Positions 25,208-32,789 of a DNA stretch of 64,000 bases are shown one piece after another; the first letter of the stretch is position 1, and the number at the start of each line of letters is the position of its first letter. A program made the translations under genes and the position numbers. Source of the DNA: DATKRB01 sp036501425. GTDB lineage: Bacteria > Actinomycetota > Acidimicrobiia > Acidimicrobiales > RAAP-2. The DNA lies in contig DASYAI010000016.1 in the NCBI GenBank assembly GCA_036501425.1, forward strand, positions 1 to 64,000. The letters are read 5' to 3'. The notes under the pieces were generated by a model. That model was not told the DNA's origin and searched no databases. It saw only the letters and a list, made by a program, of their open reading frames with translations.

Positions 25208-26892
25208 GGGTGGTCACGCTCAGCGTGAGCGAGCCGGGGCGGGTCCTCGGCACCCGCCTCCCGTTCCCCCTGGTCCACGGCGATCCCGCCCGGACGTTGC
25301 GCACCAGGTGGCATCAGGTCGACGCGTTCGTGGCGGTGCTGGCGGTCGGGGCCACCGTCCGGCTGATCGCCCCGCTGCTGGCGGACAAGGCGACCGACCC
25401 GGCCGTCGTCTGCCTCGACGACGCCGGTCGGCACGCCGTCGTCCTCTGCGGCGCCCACCGGGGCGGCAACGAGCTCGCCCGCGAGCTGGCCGGCCTGGTC
25501 GGGGCCGAGCCGGTGCTCACCACCGCGACCGACGCCCTCGGGATCGTCGCGCTGGACCAGTTGCCCGGCGTGGTCGCCCGGGGTGACGTGGCGGGGGCCA
25601 CCTCGCTCGTCCTCGCCGGGGCCGGGCTGGCCGTCTCGAGCCCGTCGGGCTGGCCGGTGCCGCCCGCCCTGGCGGCGCTGGACGATCCGACGTCCCCGGC
25701 GTCGGTGGTCGTCACCGACGCCGTGTCGAGCCCGGGCGCGACGGTCGTCCTGCACCCCCCGTCGCTCGTGGTGGGCATCGGAACCTCGCGGGACGCCACG
25801 CCGGCCGAGGCCCGCGCCGCCGTGCAGGGGGCCCTCCGCCGCTCGGGGCTGGCCCAACCCTCCGTCGGGCGGGTGAGCACGATCGACCGCCGGGCGACCC
25901 ATGACGCGGTGGTGGGGGTCGCGGCGACCCTGGGGGCGGGCCTGACCGCCTACGGGGCCGATCAGTTGGACGCGGTGGCCGTGCCCAACCCCAGCGACAC
26001 CGTCCGGCGGGCCGTCGGTACGGCCTCGGTCGCCGAGGCCGCCGCCATCCTCGGGGCCGGGCCCGGTGGCCGGCTGGCGGTCGAGAAGCAGTCCAGCGCC
26101 CGGGTCACCGTGGCCATCGCCCGCCGGGGCCGGCCCGAGGGCGGGCTCGCCGTCGTCGGCCTGGGCCCCGGACGCCCCGAGCACCGGACCCCTGCCGCAA
26201 CCCGGGCCGTGCGGCACGCCGAGGTGGTGGTCGGGTACCAGGGGTACCTCGACCAGTGCCACGACCTGCTGGAGCGGGCGCAAGAGGTGCGGGCGTTCCC
26301 GCTCGGCGCCGAAATGGAACGGGCCCGCTACGCCCTCGAGGAGGCCGAAGCCGGCCGGCGGGTCGCCCTGGTGTGCTCGGGGGACGCCGGGGTGTACGCC
26401 ATGGCCTCGCCGGTGCTGGAGTTGGCCGGGACGCCCGGGGCCGACGGCCGCTCCCCCTTCGCCGGCGTCGAGGTCGAGCTGGTGCCCGGGGTGACCGCCT
26501 CGTTGGCCGCCGCCGCCGTCCTCGGGGCCCCGCTCGGCCACGACCACGCGGTGATCAGCCTGTCGGACCTGCACACTCCGTGGGAGCGGATCGCCGAGCG
26601 GGTCACCGCGGCGGCGGCGAGCGACTTCGTCATCGTGCTCTACAACCCCCGGTCGGCCCGTCGGACATGGCAGATCGAGACGGTCAAGCAGATCGTGCTC
26701 GAGCATCGCGACCCGGCGACGCCGGTCGGCCTGGTCACCGACGCCGGCCGCGCCGGGCAACGGTCCCGCATCGTCGCCCTCGCCGACCTGCCCTGCGACC
26801 AGGTGACCATGACGACCTGCGTGATCGTGGGCAGCTCGACGACCCGGACGGCGGGCGGGCGGATGGTGACCCCGAGGGGGTACGACCGGTGA
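25204..26892 (+). CDS. CbiG-CobJ fusion: cobalt-precorrin-5A hydrolase and precorrin-3B C17-methyltransferase
   Basis: The product is 562 aa. The N-terminal half (about 1-315) is CbiG-like: VGATVRLIAPLLADKATDPAV, HRGGNELARELA and GIGTSRDATPAEA are its hallmarks. The C-terminal half (about 320-562) is CobJ/CbiH with GLGPGRPEHRTPAATRAV, CSGDAGVYAMASPV and LYNPRSARRTWQ. CobJ methylates C17 with ring contraction and CbiG opens the lactone and removes C20 as acetaldehyde in the cobalt-first route. The GTG start overlaps the cobL stop, and the stop overlaps the next gene. Confidence 0.93.
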   Translation: MRVVTLSVSEPGRVLGTRLPFPLVHGDPARTLRTRWHQVDAFVAVLAVGATVRLIAPLLADKATDPAVVCLDDAGRHAVVLCGAHRGGNELARELAGLVGAEPVLTTATDALGIVALDQLPGVVARGDVAGATSLVLAGAGLAVSSPSGWPVPPALAALDDPTSPASVVVTDAVSSPGATVVLHPPSLVVGIGTSRDATPAEARAAVQGALRRSGLAQPSVGRVSTIDRRATHDAVVGVAATLGAGLTAYGADQLDAVAVPNPSDTVRRAVGTASVAEAAAILGAGPGGRLAVEKQSSARVTVAIARRGRPEGGLAVVGLGPGRPEHRTPAATRAVRHAEVVVGYQGYLDQCHDLLERAQEVRAFPLGAEMERARYALEEAEAGRRVALVCSGDAGVYAMASPVLELAGTPGADGRSPFAGVEVELVPGVTASLAAAAVLGAPLGHDHAVISLSDLHTPWERIAERVTAAAASDFVIVLYNPRSARRTWQIETVKQIVLEHRDPATPVGLVTDAGRAGQRSRIVALADLPCDQVTMTTCVIVGSSTTRTAGGRMVTPRGYDR

Positions 26893-28532
26893 CCGAGGAC
26901 CGAGGACCCGAGGACGCCGGCGCCACGGTGGTCCATCCGATCGAGCAGGAGAGTTACCGGATCCTCGCCCAGCGGCTCGACCTGTCCGGTCGGGGCCCCG
27001 GCCCGGCGACGGTCGTCGCCCGGATCGTCCACGCCACGGCCGAGCCGGAGCTGGCCGGCTCGGTGGTGGTCGACGAGGTGGCGGTGGCGGCCGGCGTGGC
27101 CGCGCTGCGGGGCGGCGCCCCGATCATCTGCGACGTCGAGATGGTGCGCTCGGGGATCTCCGCCCCCGACGCGCGGTGCCTGCTCGGAGAGGTGCCGGTG
27201 GCGCCGCCCGCCGGCACCCGCTCGGCCGCCGCCATGGAGCTGGCGGCCGAGCGACATCCCGAGGGTGCGGTCTTCGTCGTCGGGTGTGCCCCCACCGCGC
27301 TCGAGGCCCTCAACCGGCGCATCGAGGACGGGCGGTTGCGCCCGGCCCTGGTCGTGGGCACCCCGGTGGGCTTCGTCGGCGCCGAGGCGTCCAAGGAGCG
27401 CCTCCTGCGGGTCGCCGGCACGGCGGGGGTGCCGGTGATCGCCTTGCGGGGCGAGCGGGGTGGGGCGGCCGTCGCCGCAGCCGCCGTCAACGCCCTGGGC
27501 CGGCTGGCGGGAGGGAGGACCCACCCCCGGACGGTGGGGCGGGTGGCCGATGCCGGGGGGCCGCCGGCTCCGGCCATGGTGCTGATCGGCCACGGGACCA
27601 GGTCGGTACAGGGTGAGGCCGAGCTGCGGGCGTTCTGCCGCCTGGTCGCCGCGGCCCGGCCGGAGGTGCCGGTCTCGGAGGGCTTCATCGAGTTCATGGC
27701 GCCGACGTTGCCCGAGGCCCTCGAGGCGGCGGCAGGGCCCGGGACCGGGGCGGGGCATTCGGTGATCGCCGTGCCATTGGTGTTGCTCGGGGCGGGACAC
27801 ATGAAGGACGACGGCCCGGTCGCCCTGGCGCATGCCCGGGCCCGGCACCCGGGCGTCACCTTCTCCTACGGGAGGGACCTGGGGGTCCACCCGACGGTGC
27901 TGGAGGTGGTGGCCCAACGGGTCGTGGAGGCCGTGGCCCACCGGCCGGTCGACGCGGTCGTGCTGGTGGGACGGGGCTCGAGCGACCCCGACGCGAACGC
28001 GGACCTGGTCAAAGCGGCCCGCCTGCTGGCCGACGGCCGCCGGCTGACCTCGCCCCGGCCACCCGCGGGGCCGCTCGACCGCCCCGGGGCTGGACTCGAC
28101 CGCCCCGGGGGCGGACCGGTCGCCGAGCCCCCGGGACCACCGCTCGGCATGGTCGAAGCGTGCTTCGTGTCGCTGGCCGCGCCCGACGTCGCCGGGGCGC
28201 TCACCCGCTGCCGCCTGCTGGGCGCCCGGCGGATCCTGGTGGTGCCGTACTTCTTGTTCGCCGGCCTGCTGGTCGACCGGATCAGCGACCAGGCGCACGC
28301 CTGGGCCGCTGCCCACGACGACACCGAGGTGGTGGTGGGTGGCCACATGGGCGTCGACCCCCGGCTGGTCGAGCTGGTCTGGCACCGCTACGACGAGGTC
28401 GCCGGGGGTCCGGTGCACATGAACTGTGACGGGTGCCTGCACCGGACGCCGCTGCCCGGCTACGAGAGCCGGGTGGGCGTGGCGCCGCCGACCGCTACCT
28501 CGCGGACGTCGAGGACCTCGAGGACGCGCTGA
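26889..28532 (+). CDS. CobH-CbiX fusion: precorrin-8X methylmutase and sirohydrochlorin cobaltochelatase
   Basis: The product is 547 aa. Residues about 10-215 are CobH/CbiC, which moves a methyl from C11 to C12 (EQESYRILAQRLD at the start, IICDVEMVRSGI, VVGTPVGFVGAEASKE). Residues about 225-547 are a two-domain CbiX, which inserts cobalt into sirohydrochlorin: LIGHGTRSVQGEAEL, GAGHMKDDGP and VPYFLFAGLLVDRI hold the family His residues. MNCDGC near residue 515 is the MxCxxC iron-sulfur motif known in long CbiX proteins. The GTG start overlaps the preceding stop (GTGA). The 3' end runs 38 bp into the convergent acyltransferase gene. Confidence 0.92.
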   Translation: MTEDRGPEDAGATVVHPIEQESYRILAQRLDLSGRGPGPATVVARIVHATAEPELAGSVVVDEVAVAAGVAALRGGAPIICDVEMVRSGISAPDARCLLGEVPVAPPAGTRSAAAMELAAERHPEGAVFVVGCAPTALEALNRRIEDGRLRPALVVGTPVGFVGAEASKERLLRVAGTAGVPVIALRGERGGAAVAAAAVNALGRLAGGRTHPRTVGRVADAGGPPAPAMVLIGHGTRSVQGEAELRAFCRLVAAARPEVPVSEGFIEFMAPTLPEALEAAAGPGTGAGHSVIAVPLVLLGAGHMKDDGPVALAHARARHPGVTFSYGRDLGVHPTVLEVVAQRVVEAVAHRPVDAVVLVGRGSSDPDANADLVKAARLLADGRRLTSPRPPAGPLDRPGAGLDRPGGGPVAEPPGPPLGMVEACFVSLAAPDVAGALTRCRLLGARRILVVPYFLFAGLLVDRISDQAHAWAAAHDDTEVVVGGHMGVDPRLVELVWHRYDEVAGGPVHMNCDGCLHRTPLPGYESRVGVAPPTATSRTSRTSRTR

Positions 28533-30624
28533 GCCGGGCTTCGAGCCCCAGGCGGTCGACCGTGGGCAGGACGCGGGGTTGGAGCCATTGCCCCCCATTC
28601 GCGGTGATGTGGATCCCGTCGGACCACCGCACGTCCACCCCGTCGATGGTGGCGGCGAAGCGGCGGCTGGGGTCGAGGAGGGCGTTGAGGTCGACGACGT
28701 GGGCCCCGGTGCGGCGGGAGACCCGCTCGACCAGGGCGTTGTAGGCGTCGACCCGCCCCGGCTGGTCCTCGGGGTAGGGCGAGCCGTCCGGCGCCTCCTC
28801 GGGGACGTCGAGGTAGGGCATGGTGAAGAGCACGACCGACGCCCCGCGGCGCGCCAGCAGGTGGACGGCCGTCTGCATCTCGGCGCTCAGGTGGTCGTCC
28901 CAGAGCCGCTCGCCGATGTGGGTCCAATGGCCGTCGAGGCGGTGGTCGGCTACCTCCCAGCGGCCCAGAAGCAGCCCGACCACCTGGGGCCGGTCCTGGC
29001 GGACGAGGCGAGACCAGGTGGCCCGCCAGTCGGGACACCCCGCCGTGGCCGGGCCGACCTGACCGCTCAGCCGGACCTCGAGCGTCGGGTCGAGGTCACA
29101 TCCCAGCTCGGAGTCGTTGTCGATCCGGACCCCGTAGCGGCTCCGCGAGTCGTCGCTGAGCCCGATGCCCATGGTGAGGGCGATCGAGTCGCCGACCAGC
29201 AAGAAGCGCACGGGGTTCGTCGTGAAGGCGTGGAGGGCCGCCAGCTGCCGCCGCTCGGAGCCGGCGGCCGCCGTTGCCCGGACCGGTGCGCCGCCGGCCG
29301 GCACGACGGTCGCGACGAGCAGGGCGCCCACGGCGACCAGGGCACCGGCGGTGGCGCCGACCACGCCGTGCCGGCCGCGGCTCAGCGACCCGGTGCGTAC
29401 CGGTTCCTCGACCAGGTGGAAGGACGCGATCGCCGCAGCAAAGGTTGCCGCGAGGCGGCAGGCGAGCAGCGCGGGACCCGACAGCCCGGTGTGCTGGTGA
29501 TCGATCGCCAGGCACAGGGGCCAGTGGTAGAGGTACAGGCCGTAGGAGATCCTCCCGACGTAGGCGAGCGGGCGCAGCGCGCACAGGCGGCCCACGGGCG
29601 ATCCGGGGCACTCGGACACCGAGCCGACCACCCCCGCAGCGGCCAGGGCGACGAGGGCGAATCCCCCCCGGTAGAGGAAGGTTGCCTGCCCGTCGAGGGA
29701 GGTCCAGGCGAACAGCAGCGCCGCTCCCCCGGCCACGCCGGCCGCGCTCCAGGCCCGTCGCCGCTCGGGGACCGAGGGCGCCGCTCCCCGAGCGGCGCAC
29801 CGGCCGAGGGCGGCCGACCGCCACCCGCAGGCCGCGCCGAGGAAGGAGCCGATCAGCAGCGCCTGGGCCCGTGTGTCGCTCCCGTAGTACAGGCGGTCGG
29901 CCGAGAACCCGGCCGCCTGCATGACGGCCATCAGCGTCGCCGACACGGCGGCGGCGCCCAGGGCCACCTTGGCGAGCACCCTGGTCCCCCACCGCTGCAG
30001 GACGACCGCCGCCACCAGGGGCCAGACGAGGTAGTACTGCTCCTCGACGCCCAGCGACCAGGTGTGGAGCAGCGGCGACGGCGCGCCCGACGCGGCGAAG
30101 TACCCCTGTCCGGCCACGATGTAGTGCCAGTTGGCCACGTAGAGGAGCGTCGAGAGGGCGTCGGCGCGCACGGCCGAAACGTCGACGGTGGACGCGAAGA
30201 CCCTGGCATAGACCGCCACGCCGACCAACAAGAGCAGCAGGCCCGGAAGGAGCCGGCGCGCCCGGCGCGCCCAGAAGGCACCCAGGGCCACCCGTCCCGA
30301 CCGGTCGTGCTCGCGGCAGAGCAGCGAGGTGATCAAGAACCCCGACAGCACGAAGAAGACGTCCACACCCAGGAGGCCGCCGTGGACCCCGGGAACGCCG
30401 AAGTGGTAGGCGATGACCGCCAGCACGGCGAAGGCGCGCACCCCGTCGAGGGCAGACGAGCGGCGATCGGCGGGGGGCGGGACGCTATCGTCGGGCCGGT
30501 GCGAGCCGCCGCCGATGGCTGAACGGAGCCGCGACCCCCGCTTCAGCCGCGGCCACGCCCGGGTCGCCCCGCTGGACGGGTCCCCCGACCGGCTCCCCGG
30601 CGCTACGGCAGTTGACGGATTCAT
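28495..30624 (-). CDS. Membrane acyltransferase 3 with C-terminal SGNH hydrolase-like domain (OafA-like)
   Basis: The product is 709 aa. After a charged N-terminus, LDGVRAFAVLAVIAYHFG at residues 59-76 is the acyltransferase-3 start with the catalytic His. FFVLSGFLI and HTWSLGVEEQYYLVWPL follow, with about ten membrane helices to residue 430. The rest is an extracytoplasmic SGNH-like domain with GDS (LLVGDSIALTMG) and DGIH (WSDGIHITANG). Such proteins O-acylate cell-surface polysaccharide or peptidoglycan sugars, but the acceptor here is unknown. The ATG at 30624 is the first in frame. It is transcribed towards the cobalamin operon and is a single gene. Confidence 0.9.
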   Translation of the reverse strand: MNPSTAVAPGSRSGDPSSGATRAWPRLKRGSRLRSAIGGGSHRPDDSVPPPADRRSSALDGVRAFAVLAVIAYHFGVPGVHGGLLGVDVFFVLSGFLITSLLCREHDRSGRVALGAFWARRARRLLPGLLLLLVGVAVYARVFASTVDVSAVRADALSTLLYVANWHYIVAGQGYFAASGAPSPLLHTWSLGVEEQYYLVWPLVAAVVLQRWGTRVLAKVALGAAAVSATLMAVMQAAGFSADRLYYGSDTRAQALLIGSFLGAACGWRSAALGRCAARGAAPSVPERRRAWSAAGVAGGAALLFAWTSLDGQATFLYRGGFALVALAAAGVVGSVSECPGSPVGRLCALRPLAYVGRISYGLYLYHWPLCLAIDHQHTGLSGPALLACRLAATFAAAIASFHLVEEPVRTGSLSRGRHGVVGATAGALVAVGALLVATVVPAGGAPVRATAAAGSERRQLAALHAFTTNPVRFLLVGDSIALTMGIGLSDDSRSRYGVRIDNDSELGCDLDPTLEVRLSGQVGPATAGCPDWRATWSRLVRQDRPQVVGLLLGRWEVADHRLDGHWTHIGERLWDDHLSAEMQTAVHLLARRGASVVLFTMPYLDVPEEAPDGSPYPEDQPGRVDAYNALVERVSRRTGAHVVDLNALLDPSRRFAATIDGVDVRWSDGIHITANGGQWLQPRVLPTVDRLGLEARLSASSRSSTSAR

Positions 30625-30654
30625 CGGGTCGAGATTGGGCGTACGGTCGTAGTC

Positions 30655-30999
30655 GTGCGGTGGAATCGCTCAGATCCGGCCCGTCGAGGCGCCACTCGGC
30701 ACTCGGTCGAGCTTCCGGCTCCCCCGGACACCGACCCGGTCGACACCGAACGGGATCGCCTCACGTCGCTGGAGCGGTCGTGGAACCGTGAGGTGGGCGA
30801 TGGCACCCAGATGCGCTCTTTCCTACGGCGGGTCGGCCGTATGTACGAGGCCGGATGCACCCACGAGACCCGAGGGTGGCGGTACTCGTATCTCGCCGCA
30901 ACGCCCGAAGCGGCCCTCGGGGGCTTGACGCAGCTCGTGAACGCGCCCGAGGGGCCGCGCACCGGCGGCTCATCGTCCCGCCGCTACGCCCATAGCTGA
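30655..30999 (+). CDS. Small hypothetical protein
   Basis: The open frame is 114 aa from a GTG at 30655, with high third-position GC and balanced composition. The middle (EVGDGTQMRSFLRRVGRMYE) looks like a folded helix. No known family is recognised. No strong ribosome site precedes it, and an opposing open frame covers the same bases, so this is only a possible gene. It is divergent from the acyltransferase gene. Confidence 0.4.
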   Translation: MRWNRSDPARRGATRHSVELPAPPDTDPVDTERDRLTSLERSWNREVGDGTQMRSFLRRVGRMYEAGCTHETRGWRYSYLAATPEAALGGLTQLVNAPEGPRTGGSSSRRYAHS

Positions 31000-31093
31000 A
31001 CCCGTACGGTCATACCGGCAGGCACGCTACGTCGTTCGCCGAGGGGGTTGCGAGCCGCCGGGGCGCATCCCGAGGCGCCGCTACCATGCCCCC

Positions 31094-31954
31094 ATGGCGA
31101 CGACCGGCATCGAGGTGGGCGCCGCCTCGACGACCCATGCCGGCTGGGTCGACCCGGACGCGGCGATCGCCTACGCGCTCGCGACCGACGATCCTCGGGA
31201 GCTCTACCTGCGCGGGGAGGCGGTGCATCCGCTCTTCACCGTCGCGCTCGTGCACGGCTCGATGGGTGAGGCGACCCGGCGCGGGATCGCGGGCGGTGCG
31301 GTGCGGGGCGCGACGGGAGCCGTCCACGCCCAGCATGACGTCCACCTCCTGGGGGACGTGGCCCCCGGCATGGCCGTCCGCTGGCGGGCCGAGACCTACG
31401 GCGCCCGCCAGACCAGCGCCGGGGCCCTCGTCACCCAACGGATCGAGGTCTGTGACGAGCGCGGCGTGCCGCTGGTGGTCCATTACTGGTCGTCCCTGCA
31501 CACTGGCGGCACGATCGAGTCCGACGTAGGCCCCGACCTGCCCGACCACACCTTTCCGCCCGCCGCCCGGGACCGGCCCCTCGGCCGGCGGCTATTGGAT
31601 GTGACGGTCGACCAGTCATTCCGGTACGCCGGCGCTTCCGGTGACCGCAACCCACATTGCGTGGACGACCAGGCGGCGCGCCGGGAGGGCTTCCCGGGCA
31701 AGATCCTCCAGGGGCTGTGCACGTTCGCCCTGTGCTCGGGCGGCGTCCTCGACGTCGGCACGGGCGGCGATCCCCGGACCCTGACCCGCATCGCCGGGCG
31801 ATTTTCGGCGCCGGTCTTCCCCCGGGCCGTGCTGGCGGTCGAGGTGTTCGACGCCGGCGTCGACGAGCAGGGCGGGCGCGTGCTGGCGTTCGAGGCCACG
31901 AGCGGGGGCCGGACGGTCGTGAAGCACGGTCGAGCCCACTTCCGTCCGGCCTGA
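31094..31954 (+). CDS. MaoC-like double-hotdog protein with altered catalytic motif
   Basis: The product is 286 aa with two hotdog halves. The second half carries the hydratase-2 region SGDRNPHCVDDQAARREGF at residues 182-200. In (R)-specific enoyl-CoA hydratases the motif is D-x4-H. Asp184 is present, but position 189 is Cys and the only His is at 188. The usual HG turn is also changed (ILQGLC). The family hydrates enoyl-CoA or dehydrates 3-hydroxyacyl thioesters in the cytoplasm. Activity here is doubtful or shifted. The ATG at 31094 gives normal length. No neighbours suggest a substrate. Confidence 0.85.
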   Translation: MATTGIEVGAASTTHAGWVDPDAAIAYALATDDPRELYLRGEAVHPLFTVALVHGSMGEATRRGIAGGAVRGATGAVHAQHDVHLLGDVAPGMAVRWRAETYGARQTSAGALVTQRIEVCDERGVPLVVHYWSSLHTGGTIESDVGPDLPDHTFPPAARDRPLGRRLLDVTVDQSFRYAGASGDRNPHCVDDQAARREGFPGKILQGLCTFALCSGGVLDVGTGGDPRTLTRIAGRFSAPVFPRAVLAVEVFDAGVDEQGGRVLAFEATSGGRTVVKHGRAHFRPA

Positions 31955-32168
31955 TCCGACCCATTCGGGGGATCGTCGCGACCACGTTGTCCGGCGCCGC
32001 CGTTTGTTTTGCCCGGCTGGCGGGCCCGGCTACCCGGCGCTTTGGCGTCGCTCGAAGACGGGTGCGCCCACTTTTTGCCGGTCGCGCTCTACCGTTTAGC
32101 CGGACGGACCGGCGCCGCCCTTCGCATCCAGGGCGTTGATGCGTTGGGCTGGCGCGGTCCTCCAAGAC

Positions 32169-32177
32169 TGCTACTCT
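32169..32177 (+). promoter_or_regulatory. Possible extended -10 promoter of lsr2, leaderless transcript
   Basis: TGCTACTCT fits the extended -10 form TGnTAnnnT and ends eight bases before the lsr2 ATG at 32185. A transcript starting 6-8 bases downstream would begin at or next to the start codon. There is no ribosome site before the ATG, which agrees with leaderless translation, common in actinobacteria. No well-spaced -35 is seen. Confidence 0.35.
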
Positions 32178-32184
32178 GACGGCT

Positions 32185-32523
32185 ATGGCTAAAACCGTCT
32201 TTGTAAAGCTGACCGACGACCTTGACGGGTCGGAAGCCGACGAAACCGTAAGCTTCGGTCTGGACGGCAGGTCCTACGAGATCGACCTTGCCACGGCAAA
32301 CGCCGAAAAGCTGCGCAAGGCGCTGGAGCCCTATATCGCCAAGGCGGCCAGGGCTGGGCGGGCGGCGCGCGCCGCCAGCCGCCCCGAAGGCGGCCGCGTT
32401 ACCGCGTTTTCCCAGCTCAGTGAGGACGAGAAGCTGCGCTTCCGCAAGTGGGCAAAGGCCCCGACGGCACGTCGCATCGCCGACGCCAAGGTCGAGGAGT
32501 GGGAGGCGGCCGGCAAACCCTGA
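32185..32523 (+). CDS. lsr2: Lsr2 family nucleoid-associated protein
   Basis: The product is 112 aa, the usual size. The N-terminal oligomerisation domain (residues 1-60) is clear: VFVKLTDDLDGSEADETV and YEIDLATANAEKLRKALEPY. The C-terminal DNA-binding domain ends in RFRKWAKAPTARRIADAKVE, where the usual RGR AT-hook-like tripeptide is replaced by A95-R96-R97. Lsr2 bridges AT-rich DNA and silences horizontally acquired genes. It is a single gene with a short, less GC-rich upstream region (31955-32184) in which nothing else is recognisable. Confidence 0.9.
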   Translation: MAKTVFVKLTDDLDGSEADETVSFGLDGRSYEIDLATANAEKLRKALEPYIAKAARAGRAARAASRPEGGRVTAFSQLSEDEKLRFRKWAKAPTARRIADAKVEEWEAAGKP

Positions 32524-32587
32524 CCGGCTGGCCAACGCGGTATCGTTTGCGCCGATAGTCGGGCCGCTATTTTGGGCGTCGGTTCAT

Positions 32588-32660
32588 TCGCCTAGCCCGT
32601 GCATTTAGCCGGTTGACGCCGATTGGCTGCTTGACGCCGATTGGTCCGGTCGCCTAGCCC
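32588..32660. repeat. Nested short direct repeats downstream of lsr2
   Basis: TTGACGCCGATTGG occurs at 32613-32626 and again at 32631-32644. The pair is flanked by two copies of TCGCCTAGCCC at 32588-32598 and 32650-32660, all in direct orientation. The function is unknown. It lies in the convergent spacer between lsr2 and the coiled-coil membrane protein. Confidence 0.6.
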
Positions 32661-32789
32661 ATCGGCTTGAACAGGTGCCCGGGTGTCGAAGGGGCCCCGA
32701 CCTTTGAGCTCGGTACCACCGGCGAGCGCTGCTTGCCGGCAACCGGCGCTTGGCGATCCTTCCTCCTCGACAAGAGATCCCCCGGGGGG

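Noticed and set aside
23104..26760. Minus-strand open frame of over 1200 codons opposite cobM, cobL and cbiG/cobJ
   Set aside because: Low-complexity shadow of four real methyltransferase-type genes.
30621..30962. Minus-strand open frame of 113 codons
   Set aside because: Opposes a slightly better plus-strand frame, starts inside coding-like sequence, and has no ribosome site or motif.
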